64,000 nucleotides of DNA from NCBI RefSeq assembly GCF_004216905.1, contig NZ_SGXJ01000008.1, positions 1-64,000 on the forward strand, in the 5' to 3' direction. This stretch comes from Kribbella sp. VKM Ac-2569. GTDB taxonomy: Bacteria; Actinomycetota; Actinomycetes; Propionibacteriales; Kribbellaceae. The number at the start of each line of letters is the position of its first letter. Position 1 is the stretch's first letter. Both the position numbers and the translations under genes were made by a program. Under the pieces are notes generated by a model, which saw only the letters and a program-made list of their open reading frames with translations, searched no databases and was not told where the DNA came from. This document shows, in pieces, positions 24,932-33,201 of this stretch.

Positions 24932-25489
24932 GTGGAGACGGTGGAGCGGTTGATTCGGAGTACGCAGGAGTTGTTGTGGGAGCGGGGGTATGTGGGGACC
25001 TCGCCCAAGGCGATTCAGCGGGCTGCGGACGCCGGGCAGGGGAGTATGTATCACCACTTCACAGGCAAGGCGGAGCTCGCGAAGGCGGCGATCGAGCGGT
25101 CGGGCGCCGAGTTGCGGGCGGCTGCCGACGTGCAGCTGACCGGTGAGGGTACGGCGGCCGAGCGGATCAGCGGATATCTCGGGCGGGAGCGGGATGTGCT
25201 CCGCGGGTGTCAGGTGGGGCGGCTGGCGGCGGATCCGGACGTGGTTGCGGATCCGGAGTTGCGGGCACCGGTCGCGGAGACGTTCGAGTGGTTGCGGGCC
25301 AGGCTGGCCGAGGTGGTTGCTGAGGGCAAGCGTACGGGCGAGTTCCCGGCGTCGCTGGACCCGGCGCGGACCGCCGCGACGATCGCCGCCGTACTGCAGG
25401 GTGGGTATGTGCTCGCCCGGGCGGCCGGGTCGACCGAACCGTTCGAGCTCGCGGTCCAGGGCCTCGTCGATTTGTTGGGAGCGAAATGA
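24932..25489 (+). CDS. TetR/AcrR family transcriptional regulator
   Basis: A 185-residue TetR repressor. The HTH is residues 5-50: LIRSTQELLWERGYVGTSPK, then GQGSMYHHFTGKAELAKAAI. The ligand domain follows and contains a TetR_C-type segment. The GTG at 24932 is chosen because it opens the HTH helix and follows the dyad at 24906-24923. The next gene, an F420-type oxidoreductase, starts within its stop codon (ATGA), so the two are coupled. Confidence 0.92.
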   Translation: METVERLIRSTQELLWERGYVGTSPKAIQRAADAGQGSMYHHFTGKAELAKAAIERSGAELRAAADVQLTGEGTAAERISGYLGRERDVLRGCQVGRLAADPDVVADPELRAPVAETFEWLRARLAEVVAEGKRTGEFPASLDPARTAATIAAVLQGGYVLARAAGSTEPFELAVQGLVDLLGAK

Positions 25490-26346
25490 AGATCGGTGCG
25501 GTGTTTCCGCAGCTCGAGATCGGCGCGGACCCGAAGGTCGTGCGCAACTGGGCGACCACCGTGGAGGAGGCCGGGTACAGTCACGTGCTCGCCTATGACC
25601 ACGTGCTCGGCGCGGATCCGTCGAACCGCCCGGGCTGGACCGGGTACACCGACAAGTCCTTGTTTCACGAGGTTTTCGTGCTGTTCGGCTACCTGGCCGC
25701 GATCACCACGGAGCTCGAGCTCGTCACCGGCGTACTCGTCGTGCCGCAGCGCCAGACCGCGTTGGCGGCGAAGCAGGCGGCCGAGGTCGACGTACTGAGC
25801 GGCGGCCGGCTCCGCCTCGGCGTCGGCATCGGCTGGAACCACGTCGAGTACCAGGCACTCGGCGTACCGTTCAAGCAGCGCGGCGCTCTGCTGGAGGAGC
25901 AGGTCGACGTACTGCGGAAGCTCTGGGCAGAGCCCGTCATCTCGGTCAAGGGCAAGTACCACGAGATCGAGGAAGCCGGGCTGAATCCCTTGCCTGGCAG
26001 GGAAATCCCGATCTGGTTCGGCGGCAGCGCGGATGCCGTACTGCGACGTACCGGGCGGATCGGTGACGGCTGGATGCCGCAATCAGCGCCGGACGAGAAG
26101 GCCCGCAGGCAAATCGCGACGATCCGCGAAGCAGCGGAGGCGGCCGGCCGCGACCCGCAGTCCATCGGAATCGAAGCGAGACTGACGCTCGGCGCCGTAC
26201 CCGAACAGGACTGGCGCTCCTTCGCCGACGGGTGGCGAGACCTCGGCGCGACCCACCTCTGCGTCAACACCATGAATATGGGTCTGTCCCAGCCGGAAGA
26301 GCACGCCGAGCTCCTCCGCGACGTACTACCGCGCCTGCGCGACTGA
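25486..26346 (+). CDS. F420-dependent LLM-class oxidoreductase (TIGR03619-like)
   Basis: A 286-residue luciferase-like monooxygenase/F420 oxidoreductase. Typical features are MKIGAVFPQLEIG at the start, the YDHVLG loop, LVTGVLVVPQRQTALAAKQA, and GGRLRLGVGIGWNHVEYQAL, which helps bind the cofactor phosphate. It is coupled to the TetR gene by an ATGA overlap, so the TetR ligand may be its substrate or product. Its 3' end overlaps the opposing HxlR gene by 21 bases. Confidence 0.92.
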   Translation: MKIGAVFPQLEIGADPKVVRNWATTVEEAGYSHVLAYDHVLGADPSNRPGWTGYTDKSLFHEVFVLFGYLAAITTELELVTGVLVVPQRQTALAAKQAAEVDVLSGGRLRLGVGIGWNHVEYQALGVPFKQRGALLEEQVDVLRKLWAEPVISVKGKYHEIEEAGLNPLPGREIPIWFGGSADAVLRRTGRIGDGWMPQSAPDEKARRQIATIREAAEAAGRDPQSIGIEARLTLGAVPEQDWRSFADGWRDLGATHLCVNTMNMGLSQPEEHAELLRDVLPRLRD

Positions 26347-27003
26347 CGGCACGAACGGGGCGAACGGGCTGCTACGGAACCACGCCGGGAACGCCTTGCA
26401 CAGCTGCGGCGGTCCGACCAGCTCGACGCGTCCGGTGCGGATCGCGCGCGAGTAGGTCAGCTGCTTCAGGTGCAGGTCGACGAGCGTCAAAGCATCGGTC
26501 CGGCAGACCAGATCCTCGGCGTACCCGCTGGACCTGCTGCACAGCTCCGGCTGCGGTCGCCGCAGCAGCATCCAGTGCTGCTCCGCCGGACGGTCGCGCA
26601 GCTCGAACCTGATCACCGTCGTCCCGTCCGGGATCCTGTCCAGGTCCACCAGCTTCATCGTTGCCCAGAGCACGTACGCCGGCTCCAGATGCCCCGGCTC
26701 GATCTCCAGCCAGCGCGCACCCCATTGCCCCATCGCGTCGAGCACTGGCCGCAGCGCCTGGCCCATCTCGGTCAGCCGGTACGTGACCGCGCGGCCGTCG
26801 ACGGTACGACGGAGTACGCCGTGACGCTCGAGTACGTCGAGACGCTGGGCGAGGAGCGCCGTGGAGATACCAGGCGCTCCTTGGCGGATCTCGTTGAACG
26901 TGCGGCAACCGTTCAGCAGGTTGCGGACGATGATCGGCGTCCACCGTTCCGCCAGCAGCTCGGAGCTCCTGGCGATCGGACAGAACTGGCCGTATCCGCG
27001 CAC
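26326..27003 (-). CDS. HxlR family transcriptional regulator with C-terminal sensor-like domain
   Basis: A 225-residue regulator. The HxlR winged helix covers residues 1-95: YGQFCPIARSSELLAERWTP and GISTALLAQRLDVLERHGVL. A C-terminal region of about 120 residues of the type often fused to HxlR domains (SCP2-like) follows (TTVIRFELRDRPAEQHWMLL). The N-terminal Cys in FCPIA may sense oxidants or electrophiles, as in other HxlR proteins (inference). It diverges from the cupin gene, its likely target, across a 110-base AT-richer gap. Confidence 0.88.
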   Translation of the reverse strand: MRGYGQFCPIARSSELLAERWTPIIVRNLLNGCRTFNEIRQGAPGISTALLAQRLDVLERHGVLRRTVDGRAVTYRLTEMGQALRPVLDAMGQWGARWLEIEPGHLEPAYVLWATMKLVDLDRIPDGTTVIRFELRDRPAEQHWMLLRRPQPELCSRSSGYAEDLVCRTDALTLVDLHLKQLTYSRAIRTGRVELVGPPQLCKAFPAWFRSSPFAPFVPSVAQAR

Positions 27004-27113
27004 AACTTCACTGTCGTTCGCTCGCGGCCGGATGGCAACTTCAGAATTTGATATTGCCTCGCATCCCCGGCCGGACGACTGTGGGAGCAGTCGAGCAGGA
27101 GGCGGTGGGGACG

Positions 27114-27554
27114 ATGACAGGTCAGGCGCACGTGGTGACGAAGGGTGCCGGACGGACCGTGGATCTCGGGGTGGCCCGGATGCGGGTGCTGGCCGATGAT
27201 GCCGTCACGCGGACGTTCTCGTTGACGGAGTTCGCCGGGGAGGCCGAAGGTCCGTGGACAGTTCCGCACCTGCACCACGGGTTCGAGGAGTCGTTCTTCG
27301 TACTGGAGGGTGAGTTCACCTTCACCGTCGGTGGTGAGGCGGTGGTGGCCGGCGCCGGCACCTACGTCCTGGTCCCGAAGGACACCGCGCACACGATCAG
27401 CGCCGCCCGCGGAGGTGGTCGCTTCCTCACGCTGATGGTGCCGGGCGGCCTGGAGAAGATGTTCGTCGAACTCGGCGAACTCCCTGCGAACGCGGTCACC
27501 GACCCCGTGGCCCGCAAGAAGGTCTCGGCCCGCTACGACTCGATACCGGTCTAG
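27114..27554 (+). CDS. Cupin domain protein
   Basis: A 146-residue single-domain cupin. Metal ligands are visible in motif 1 (PHLHHGFEESFFVLEGEFTF: two His and a Glu), and the motif 2 region reads YVLVPKDTAHTISA (His). Cupins of this size are dioxygenases, isomerases or binding proteins; the substrate is unknown. The ATG at 27114 has AGGAGG (27097-27102) upstream. It diverges from the HxlR regulator, and its stop codon overlaps that of the opposing LacI gene in CTAG. Confidence 0.87.
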   Translation: MTGQAHVVTKGAGRTVDLGVARMRVLADDAVTRTFSLTEFAGEAEGPWTVPHLHHGFEESFFVLEGEFTFTVGGEAVVAGAGTYVLVPKDTAHTISAARGGGRFLTLMVPGGLEKMFVELGELPANAVTDPVARKKVSARYDSIPV

Positions 27555-28558
27555 AGGCCCCGGTTGGCGGTCGATCCGCGGATCACAAGTGGGCAAGGCA
27601 GCGTGATCGTCTCGGCCGGGCGGTCCGGGTCGGCGATGCGCTGCCGGAGCAGGTCGATGCCGGTTTCGACGATCGCATGGATCGGCTGCTCGACGCTCGT
27701 AAGGTCGAAGGCCTCCCAGGCGGCCATTTCGGTGTTGTCGAAGCCGATCACCCAGACGTCGTCGGGAACCCGGGCGCCGACGGCGCGGGCGCCGTCGAGG
27801 ATGCCGAAGGCCAGCAGGTCGGTGACCGTGTAGATCGCGGTCGGCGGTTTCTTGCGGGACAGCAGCTTCTGCGCGGCCGCGTGGCCGTCGGCGTGCGGGA
27901 CGCCGACGGTGATCACGTTGCTGGGCTTGATCTCGACCCCGGCGTCGGCGAGTGCGGCGCGGAACCCCTGGTCGCGGTCGCGGGACGTGTTGCTGGTGGG
28001 GGCCAGCGTCACCAGGCCGATGTCGGTGTGCCCCGCGTCGACGAGGTACCGGCCGGCGTCGTACGCGCCCTGCCGGTTGTCGCCGACGACCTGATCGCAG
28101 TCCAGCCCGTCGATCCCGCGGTGCAGCAGGACCGTCGGCGTACCGGATGCCAGCGCCATCGTGTGCAGCCTCGAGTCGAACGTCGCCGACGTCAGCAGGA
28201 ACCCGTCGACGAGTCGCTGCTGGAGCACCTCCGCGACCGCCTCCTCGGGATCGTGCTCGATGTTCCACAGGATCATGTGCAGGCCCATCGAGTTCAGCAC
28301 CCGGCCGATCTCGTCGAGCAGCTCGGCGTGGAACGGGCTGGTCACCCGCGTCATGAACACGCCGATGGTGTCGGTCCGGCCGGTCTTCATCGCCCGGGCC
28401 AGCGCGTTCGGCGTGTAGTTCGCGTCCTTCAGCACCTGCAGGACGCGGGCCCGTGTCTCCGGGTTGACCTTCGGATTGTTGGTCAGCACCCGCGACACCG
28501 TCGCCTGCGACACCCCGGCCAGACGCGCCAGGTCGCGACTCGTTGGTGGTCGTGCCAT
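27551..28558 (-). CDS. LacI family transcriptional regulator
   Basis: A 335-residue LacI/GalR repressor. The HTH and hinge are residues 3-60: TSRDLARLAGVSQATVSRVL and ANYTPNALARAMKTG. A periplasmic-binding-protein-like ligand domain follows (TDTIGVFMTRVTSPFHAELL). The effector is presumably the sugar imported by the divergent ABC operon. Two TGTATACGTATTCA boxes in the intergenic region are its likely operators, giving control of both itself and the transport operon. Confidence 0.95.
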   Translation of the reverse strand: MARPPTSRDLARLAGVSQATVSRVLTNNPKVNPETRARVLQVLKDANYTPNALARAMKTGRTDTIGVFMTRVTSPFHAELLDEIGRVLNSMGLHMILWNIEHDPEEAVAEVLQQRLVDGFLLTSATFDSRLHTMALASGTPTVLLHRGIDGLDCDQVVGDNRQGAYDAGRYLVDAGHTDIGLVTLAPTSNTSRDRDQGFRAALADAGVEIKPSNVITVGVPHADGHAAAQKLLSRKKPPTAIYTVTDLLAFGILDGARAVGARVPDDVWVIGFDNTEMAAWEAFDLTSVEQPIHAIVETGIDLLRQRIADPDRPAETITLPCPLVIRGSTANRGL

Positions 28559-28613
28559 CGTCCGCCTCCCCTCGTGGTCCCCGAACCCTACTCAAGAGTG
28601 TCCGCACCAGGCG

Positions 28614-28642
28614 TTGACCACGCCAACGGAGCTGTGTATACG
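28614..28642 (+). promoter_or_regulatory. Promoter of sugar ABC operon
   Basis: The -35 TTGACC (28614-28619) and -10 TATACG (28637-28642) are separated by exactly 17 bases, close to the housekeeping sigma consensus. The -10 lies inside the first operator box, which would give simple steric repression. Transcription would begin near 28649. Confidence 0.55.
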
Positions 28643-28672
28643 TATTCAGTAGCTGAAGTGTATACGTATTCA
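28635..28672. promoter_or_regulatory. Tandem LacI-type operators
   Basis: Two identical 14-base near-palindromes, TGTATACGTATTCA, occupy 28635-28648 and 28659-28672, 24 bases apart centre to centre. Each has the perfect core ATACGTAT with the central CpG typical of LacI-family sites. They lie between the divergent LacI gene and the binding-protein gene, the first over the -10 and the second just downstream of the start of transcription. Confidence 0.7.
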
Positions 28673-28695
28673 TCCCTCGCGGATGGGAGATTCCG

Positions 28696-29991
28696 GTGCA
28701 GACCAACCTCTCCAACCTGAACCGCCGCAGGTTTCTCGCCGGTCTGACGGGACTGACGGCCGCCGGCCTGCTGGCCGGCTGCGGTGGCAAGGGCAACGCA
28801 AGCAGCGGTAAGGGCCTCATGTTCTTGAATTGGGAGCAGGTGAAAGGCAACCCGCTGGAGCAGGCGATCCAGGCGTTCGAGAAGCAGTCCGGGACGCAGG
28901 TCACCATCCAGCCCGCGGTCACCCAGGAGTACGACACCAAGATGCGCACCCTGATCGCCGGCGGCAGCCCGCCGGACGTGATGCGGATCAACGACGACTT
29001 CGTTCGCGGCTTCTCCCAGCAGGGGGCGCTGCTGGATCTGCGGCCCTACATCGAGAAGGACAAGCTCGACACGTCGCAGTTCGCCAAGGAGACGTTCGAG
29101 TTCCCGAAGCAGCCCGACGGCTCGCACACCGCCTGGGTGCTCGGGTACGAGCCGCGGCTGATCTTCTACAACGCCGATCTGTTCAAGCAGGCCGGCGTAC
29201 CGCTGCCGCCGACGACCTGGACGTCGCAGGGCTGGACCTGGTCCGACTTCGAGGCGGCCGCGAAGAAGCTCACCGACCCGGCGAAGAAGCAGTACGGCGC
29301 TCTCGTGTACCTGGACACCGGCTACGAGCAGACGTTCACCGTCAACCACGGCAGCGAGACCGGCATCTTCTCCAAGGACGGCACGCAGTTCACGCTGCCG
29401 GGTTCGAAGGAGGTCGAGGCCCTGCAATGGGCGACCGACCTGACCTGCAAGGACAAGGTGCAGCCGCCGTGGTCCGTGCTGCAGCAGGACAATGCGGAAA
29501 CCCAGATGTTCGCCCAGGGCAAGCTCGCGATGATGTTCGCGACCTTCGGGACGGTGCCGTACCTGCGGTCCACGATCAAGGACTTCACCTGGGACGTCGC
29601 TCCGCCGCCTGCTGACGTGGAGCAGAAGACCGAGTCGAGCGTGATCGTGTTCTGCGTCCCGAAGAAGGCGAAGAACCCCGACCAGGCGTGGGAACTGCTC
29701 AAGTACCTGGCGAGCGAGGAGGGCGGCAAGACCCTGCTCCAGGGCGGCGCCTTCACGCCGATCAACCTGAAGGCCGCGGCCGGGCTCGCGCCGAACGGCA
29801 AGGCGCCCGCGCACATCGGGCTGTTCGCCGAGGCGGCGAAGCACCTCACCGCGACCAACCAGACGAAGAACACGATCGGCGCCCGTGAGCTGTACCGGCC
29901 GGCGCTGGACACCGCCTACAACTGCGAGAAACCCGTCGGCGACGTGCTCCAGGGCGTCAAGTCCCAGGTGGAGAACGCCTTGAAGGGTTGA
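28696..29991 (+). CDS. Sugar ABC transporter substrate-binding lipoprotein
   Basis: A 431-residue family 1 extracellular solute-binding protein. It has a TAT signal (NRRRFLAG, 9-16) and a lipobox ending LLAGC at Cys29, so it is a lipid-anchored exported protein. The mature part has typical sugar-binding segments (GGSPPDVMRINDDFVRGFSQ and TWTSQGWTWSDFEAAAKKLT). The ligand is probably an oligosaccharide or glycoside handled by the two hydrolase-like proteins downstream. The GTG start at 28696 has GGGAGA upstream. It is the first gene of the operon behind the two LacI boxes. Confidence 0.93.
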   Translation: MQTNLSNLNRRRFLAGLTGLTAAGLLAGCGGKGNASSGKGLMFLNWEQVKGNPLEQAIQAFEKQSGTQVTIQPAVTQEYDTKMRTLIAGGSPPDVMRINDDFVRGFSQQGALLDLRPYIEKDKLDTSQFAKETFEFPKQPDGSHTAWVLGYEPRLIFYNADLFKQAGVPLPPTTWTSQGWTWSDFEAAAKKLTDPAKKQYGALVYLDTGYEQTFTVNHGSETGIFSKDGTQFTLPGSKEVEALQWATDLTCKDKVQPPWSVLQQDNAETQMFAQGKLAMMFATFGTVPYLRSTIKDFTWDVAPPPADVEQKTESSVIVFCVPKKAKNPDQAWELLKYLASEEGGKTLLQGGAFTPINLKAAAGLAPNGKAPAHIGLFAEAAKHLTATNQTKNTIGARELYRPALDTAYNCEKPVGDVLQGVKSQVENALKG

Positions 29992-30929
29992 TGTCGATGG
30001 CAACCATCACGATGGCGCGCGACCGCGGCGCTGTTCAGGTGGCCGACGTACGCCGGGCGCGGCGCCGGCAGAATCTCACCGGCTGGTTGTTCATCAGCCC
30101 GATCGTGGTCGGGGTGGTGGCGTTTCAGTTCTTCCCGATCCTGGTCTCGATGGCCGCCTCGCTGACCGACTGGAACGGGATCGCGGCGCCGAAGTTCGTC
30201 GGGCTGAAGAACTTCACCGAGATGTTCAGTGACGATCCGTTGTTCCTGCAGACGTTCAAGAACACCGTCTACTTCACACTGGCGAGCATCCCGCTGACGA
30301 TCGGCATCGGCCTGGTGCTGGCATTGCTGTGTGCCCGCCCGATCCGGGGCGTCGCGTTCTTCCGGACGGCGTACTTCGCGCCGTACGTGACGAACGTGGT
30401 GGCGATCGGGTTCGTCTGGTTCTGGTTCTTCCAGCCGGACAACGGGGTGATCAACGGGCTGCTCGACCAGCTCGGGATCCACGGCCCGCAATGGCTGTCG
30501 AGCTCGAGCTGGGCGATGCCGGCGGTGATCATGGTCAGCGTCTGGCAGGGCATCGGGTACCCGATGATCATCCTGCTCGCGGGCCTGCAGGGGCTGCCGG
30601 CCGAGTACTTCGAGTCCGCGCGGATCGACGGGGCCGGCGCGTGGCAGCGGCTGCGGTTCATCACGCTGCCGTTGCTGACACCGCATTTCCTGTTCCTGCT
30701 GATCACGCAGTTCATCACGTCGTTCCAGGTGTTCGGCCTGATCTACGTGATGACCAAGGGCGGGCCGGGCCACGCCACCAGCGTCTACATCTTCAACATC
30801 TACCAGAACGCGTTCAGCTACGGGAAGGTCGGCTACGCCTCCGCGATGGCGTGGATCCTCTTCGCGGTGATCGCGGCCGTCACCTACCTGCAGTGGAAGC
30901 TGCAGAAGAGGTGGGTGTTCTACACATGA
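29991..30929 (+). CDS. Sugar ABC transporter permease (MalF-type)
   Basis: A 312-residue inner-membrane permease with six helices, starting LTGWLFISPIVVGVVAFQFF. The EAA loop that contacts the ATPase is EYFESARIDGAGAWQRLRFI. The ATG at 29991 overlaps the binding-protein stop (TGATG); a second ATG at 29997 has better spacing from AAGGG. No ATPase gene lies in the operon, so a shared MsiK-type ATPase elsewhere is expected. Confidence 0.93.
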   Translation: MSMATITMARDRGAVQVADVRRARRRQNLTGWLFISPIVVGVVAFQFFPILVSMAASLTDWNGIAAPKFVGLKNFTEMFSDDPLFLQTFKNTVYFTLASIPLTIGIGLVLALLCARPIRGVAFFRTAYFAPYVTNVVAIGFVWFWFFQPDNGVINGLLDQLGIHGPQWLSSSSWAMPAVIMVSVWQGIGYPMIILLAGLQGLPAEYFESARIDGAGAWQRLRFITLPLLTPHFLFLLITQFITSFQVFGLIYVMTKGGPGHATSVYIFNIYQNAFSYGKVGYASAMAWILFAVIAAVTYLQWKLQKRWVFYT

Positions 30930-31741
30930 GACTCGTCTCCAAGACCTCGCAGTACGTCGTGATGTCCTTGTTCGCCATCGTTTTCCTGGCACCGCTGGTG
31001 TGGATGATCAGCGCCTCGCTGCGGCCGGAGGCGAAGGTGCTGAGCGTGCCGCCGAAGTTCCTGCCGACGGACGCGCACTGGGACAACTACCGGCAGGTGT
31101 TCGAGCTGATCCCGGTGTTCCTCTGGAACAGCGTGAAACTCGCCGGGTTGAACGTAGTAGGGATCCTGATCGTCGCGTCGATGGCCGGCTACGCGTTCGC
31201 GCGGCTGAAGTTCGCCGGCCGGGACGCGGCGTTCATGGTGCTGCTCGCCACCTCCATCATCCCGGGGATCGCCTACCTGATCCCGCAGTACATCGTTTTC
31301 CGGCAGATCGGGTGGGTGGACACGCAGTACCCGCTGTGGGTGCCGAAGGTGCTCACGCCGGTGTTCGCGACGTTCCTGATGCGGCAGTCGTTCCTGACCG
31401 TTCCGCAGGAACTCGAGGACGCGGGCAAGATCGACGGGGCGTCCACGTTCGGCATCTACTGGCGGATCATGCTGCCGCAGACCAAACCGGCGCTGGCCGC
31501 GATCGGGGTGTTCACGTTCCTGGAGTCGTGGAACGACCTGTTCGGCCCGCTGATCTACATCAATTCCGAGAACCTGCAGACGCTGCCGGTGGCGCTGGCC
31601 CAGTTCCAGGGCGAGTACTTCACCCAGATCAGTCTGCTGATGTGCGGTGCGACGGTTTCCGTCGTACCGGTGATCGCCGTCTTCCTCTTTGCCCAGCGCT
31701 ATTTCATCCAAGGCATCACGATGACAGGAATGAAGGGGTGA
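30926..31741 (+). CDS. Sugar ABC transporter permease (MalG-type)
   Basis: A 271-residue permease of the MalG type. The first helix is YVVMSLFAIVFLAPLVWMIS and the EAA loop is QELEDAGKIDGASTFGIYWR. It ends with the typical YFIQGITMTGMKG. It starts in the upstream permease's stop codon (ATGA) and forms the second half of the heterodimeric channel. Confidence 0.94.
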   Translation: MRLVSKTSQYVVMSLFAIVFLAPLVWMISASLRPEAKVLSVPPKFLPTDAHWDNYRQVFELIPVFLWNSVKLAGLNVVGILIVASMAGYAFARLKFAGRDAAFMVLLATSIIPGIAYLIPQYIVFRQIGWVDTQYPLWVPKVLTPVFATFLMRQSFLTVPQELEDAGKIDGASTFGIYWRIMLPQTKPALAAIGVFTFLESWNDLFGPLIYINSENLQTLPVALAQFQGEYFTQISLLMCGATVSVVPVIAVFLFAQRYFIQGITMTGMKG

Positions 31742-33201
31742 GCACCGTGCCGGACCGGCTCGTTGCCATGCAGATCGGAGCGGTTTCGTTCGTCGACGAA
31801 GGCGTCGACCAGACACTCGACATCCTGGCCGACCGCGGCGCGGTGAACGCGCTGTTCCTGGCCACGCCGACCTGGACCCGCGGAACCGGCGGGCGGCAGA
31901 TCCCGGGGCACCCGCTCCCGGACCACGGCGTGGGTGAGTACGACCTCGGCTGGGTCGGCGGCAACTACGCGACCCCGCACCCGCAGTACTACGGAAATAC
32001 CGTGCTCGGCGCGGTCGGAAAGGCGCCGGAAAATCCGGAATTCGACCTGCTCGGTGAGGTGATTCCGAAGGCCCGGGAGCGCGGGATGAAGTCGTTCGCC
32101 TGGATGGAGGAGAGCGGGGGCGCGCGCGAGCTGCGGACGTACCCGAACTTCGCCAAGGTGCTCGAGGTCGACGTGTGGGGCCGGCCGGGCCGGCGGCCGT
32201 GCTTCAACAATCCGGACTACCGCAACTGGCACCTCGGGTTCGTCGAGGACTACGTGCAGAGCTACCAGCTCGACGGGCTGGCCTGGTGCTCGGAGCGGCC
32301 CGGGCCGCTGAACATGCTGATGCAGGGCACGGTCGACGTACCCGAGGTCGGTTGCTTCTGCACGCACTGCCGGCGGATTGCCCGCGAACGTGGCATCGAT
32401 GTCGATCGCGCGCTGCGCGGCTACCGCGAGCTGGTCGACTGGAACCAGCGGGTCGGCGCCGGTGAGCGCCCGGTGGACGGCGCATTCGTGACGTTCTGGC
32501 GGATTCTGCTGAACTTCCCCGAGGTCCTGGCCTGGCAGACGTTGTGGACTGAGAGCCAGCGGCAGTTGTACCGCGACATCTACGGGGTGGCGAAGGCGAT
32601 CTCGCCCGAGGTGCAGGTGGGCTGGCACGTGTACCACAACATCTCGTTCAGCCCGTTCTACCGGGCGGACCAGGACTACGCCGAGATGGCGAAGTTCTCG
32701 GACTTCGTCAAGGTCGTCATCTACAACAACTGCGCGGGCCCGCGGTTCTTCACCTGGGTCAAGAGCATCTGCGGTGCGCTGTTCGCCGACGCCGAGCCGG
32801 AGGACGTCTACCCGCTGATGATGAAGCTGCTGCAGCTCGACGAAGGTGACTACGAGAAGCTGCCGCAGACCGGATTCACCGCGGACTACGTACGGCGGGA
32901 GACCGAGCGCGCGGTCGCGGGCGTCGGCGGGCAGAGCAAGATCTACCCGGGGATCGACATCGACATCCCGGTCGGGGTCGCGAAACAACGTGGGCTCGAG
33001 TCGCCGCGGGACCTCGGCACCAAGATCAACTGGGACGACAACGAGGGCGAGCTGACCCGGTGTACCCGGGAGTCCGTGCGGGATGCGACGCTGGCCGCGT
33101 TTGAGGGCGGCGCGGAGGGCGTCGTACTGAGCCGGAAATACTCGGAAATGCTGCTGGACAATCTTTCCGGTGCCGGAGACGCGGTCCGGAGTCTCCCGTG
33201 A
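31738..33201 (+). CDS. Uncharacterised TIM-barrel glycoside-hydrolase-like protein
   Basis: A 487-residue cytoplasmic protein with no signal peptide. The alternation of strands and helices (FAWMEESGGARELRTYPNFA, YQLDGLAWCSERPG, VQVGWHVYHNISF) suggests a TIM barrel like GH10/GH42-related hypothetical hydrolases. A Cys-rich loop, VGCFCTHCRRIARERGIDVD, is shared with that group and may bind zinc. Catalytic acids cannot be assigned with confidence. It starts with GTGA inside the permease stop and couples the same way to the next gene, so it probably processes the imported saccharide. Confidence 0.72.
   Translation: MSTVPDRLVAMQIGAVSFVDEGVDQTLDILADRGAVNALFLATPTWTRGTGGRQIPGHPLPDHGVGEYDLGWVGGNYATPHPQYYGNTVLGAVGKAPENPEFDLLGEVIPKARERGMKSFAWMEESGGARELRTYPNFAKVLEVDVWGRPGRRPCFNNPDYRNWHLGFVEDYVQSYQLDGLAWCSERPGPLNMLMQGTVDVPEVGCFCTHCRRIARERGIDVDRALRGYRELVDWNQRVGAGERPVDGAFVTFWRILLNFPEVLAWQTLWTESQRQLYRDIYGVAKAISPEVQVGWHVYHNISFSPFYRADQDYAEMAKFSDFVKVVIYNNCAGPRFFTWVKSICGALFADAEPEDVYPLMMKLLQLDEGDYEKLPQTGFTADYVRRETERAVAGVGGQSKIYPGIDIDIPVGVAKQRGLESPRDLGTKINWDDNEGELTRCTRESVRDATLAAFEGGAEGVVLSRKYSEMLLDNLSGAGDAVRSLP

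Noticed and set aside
28635..28672. CRISPR-like or phage attachment repeat
   Set aside because: Only two copies are present, with dyad symmetry and a position between a LacI gene and its operon, so operators are the simpler explanation.
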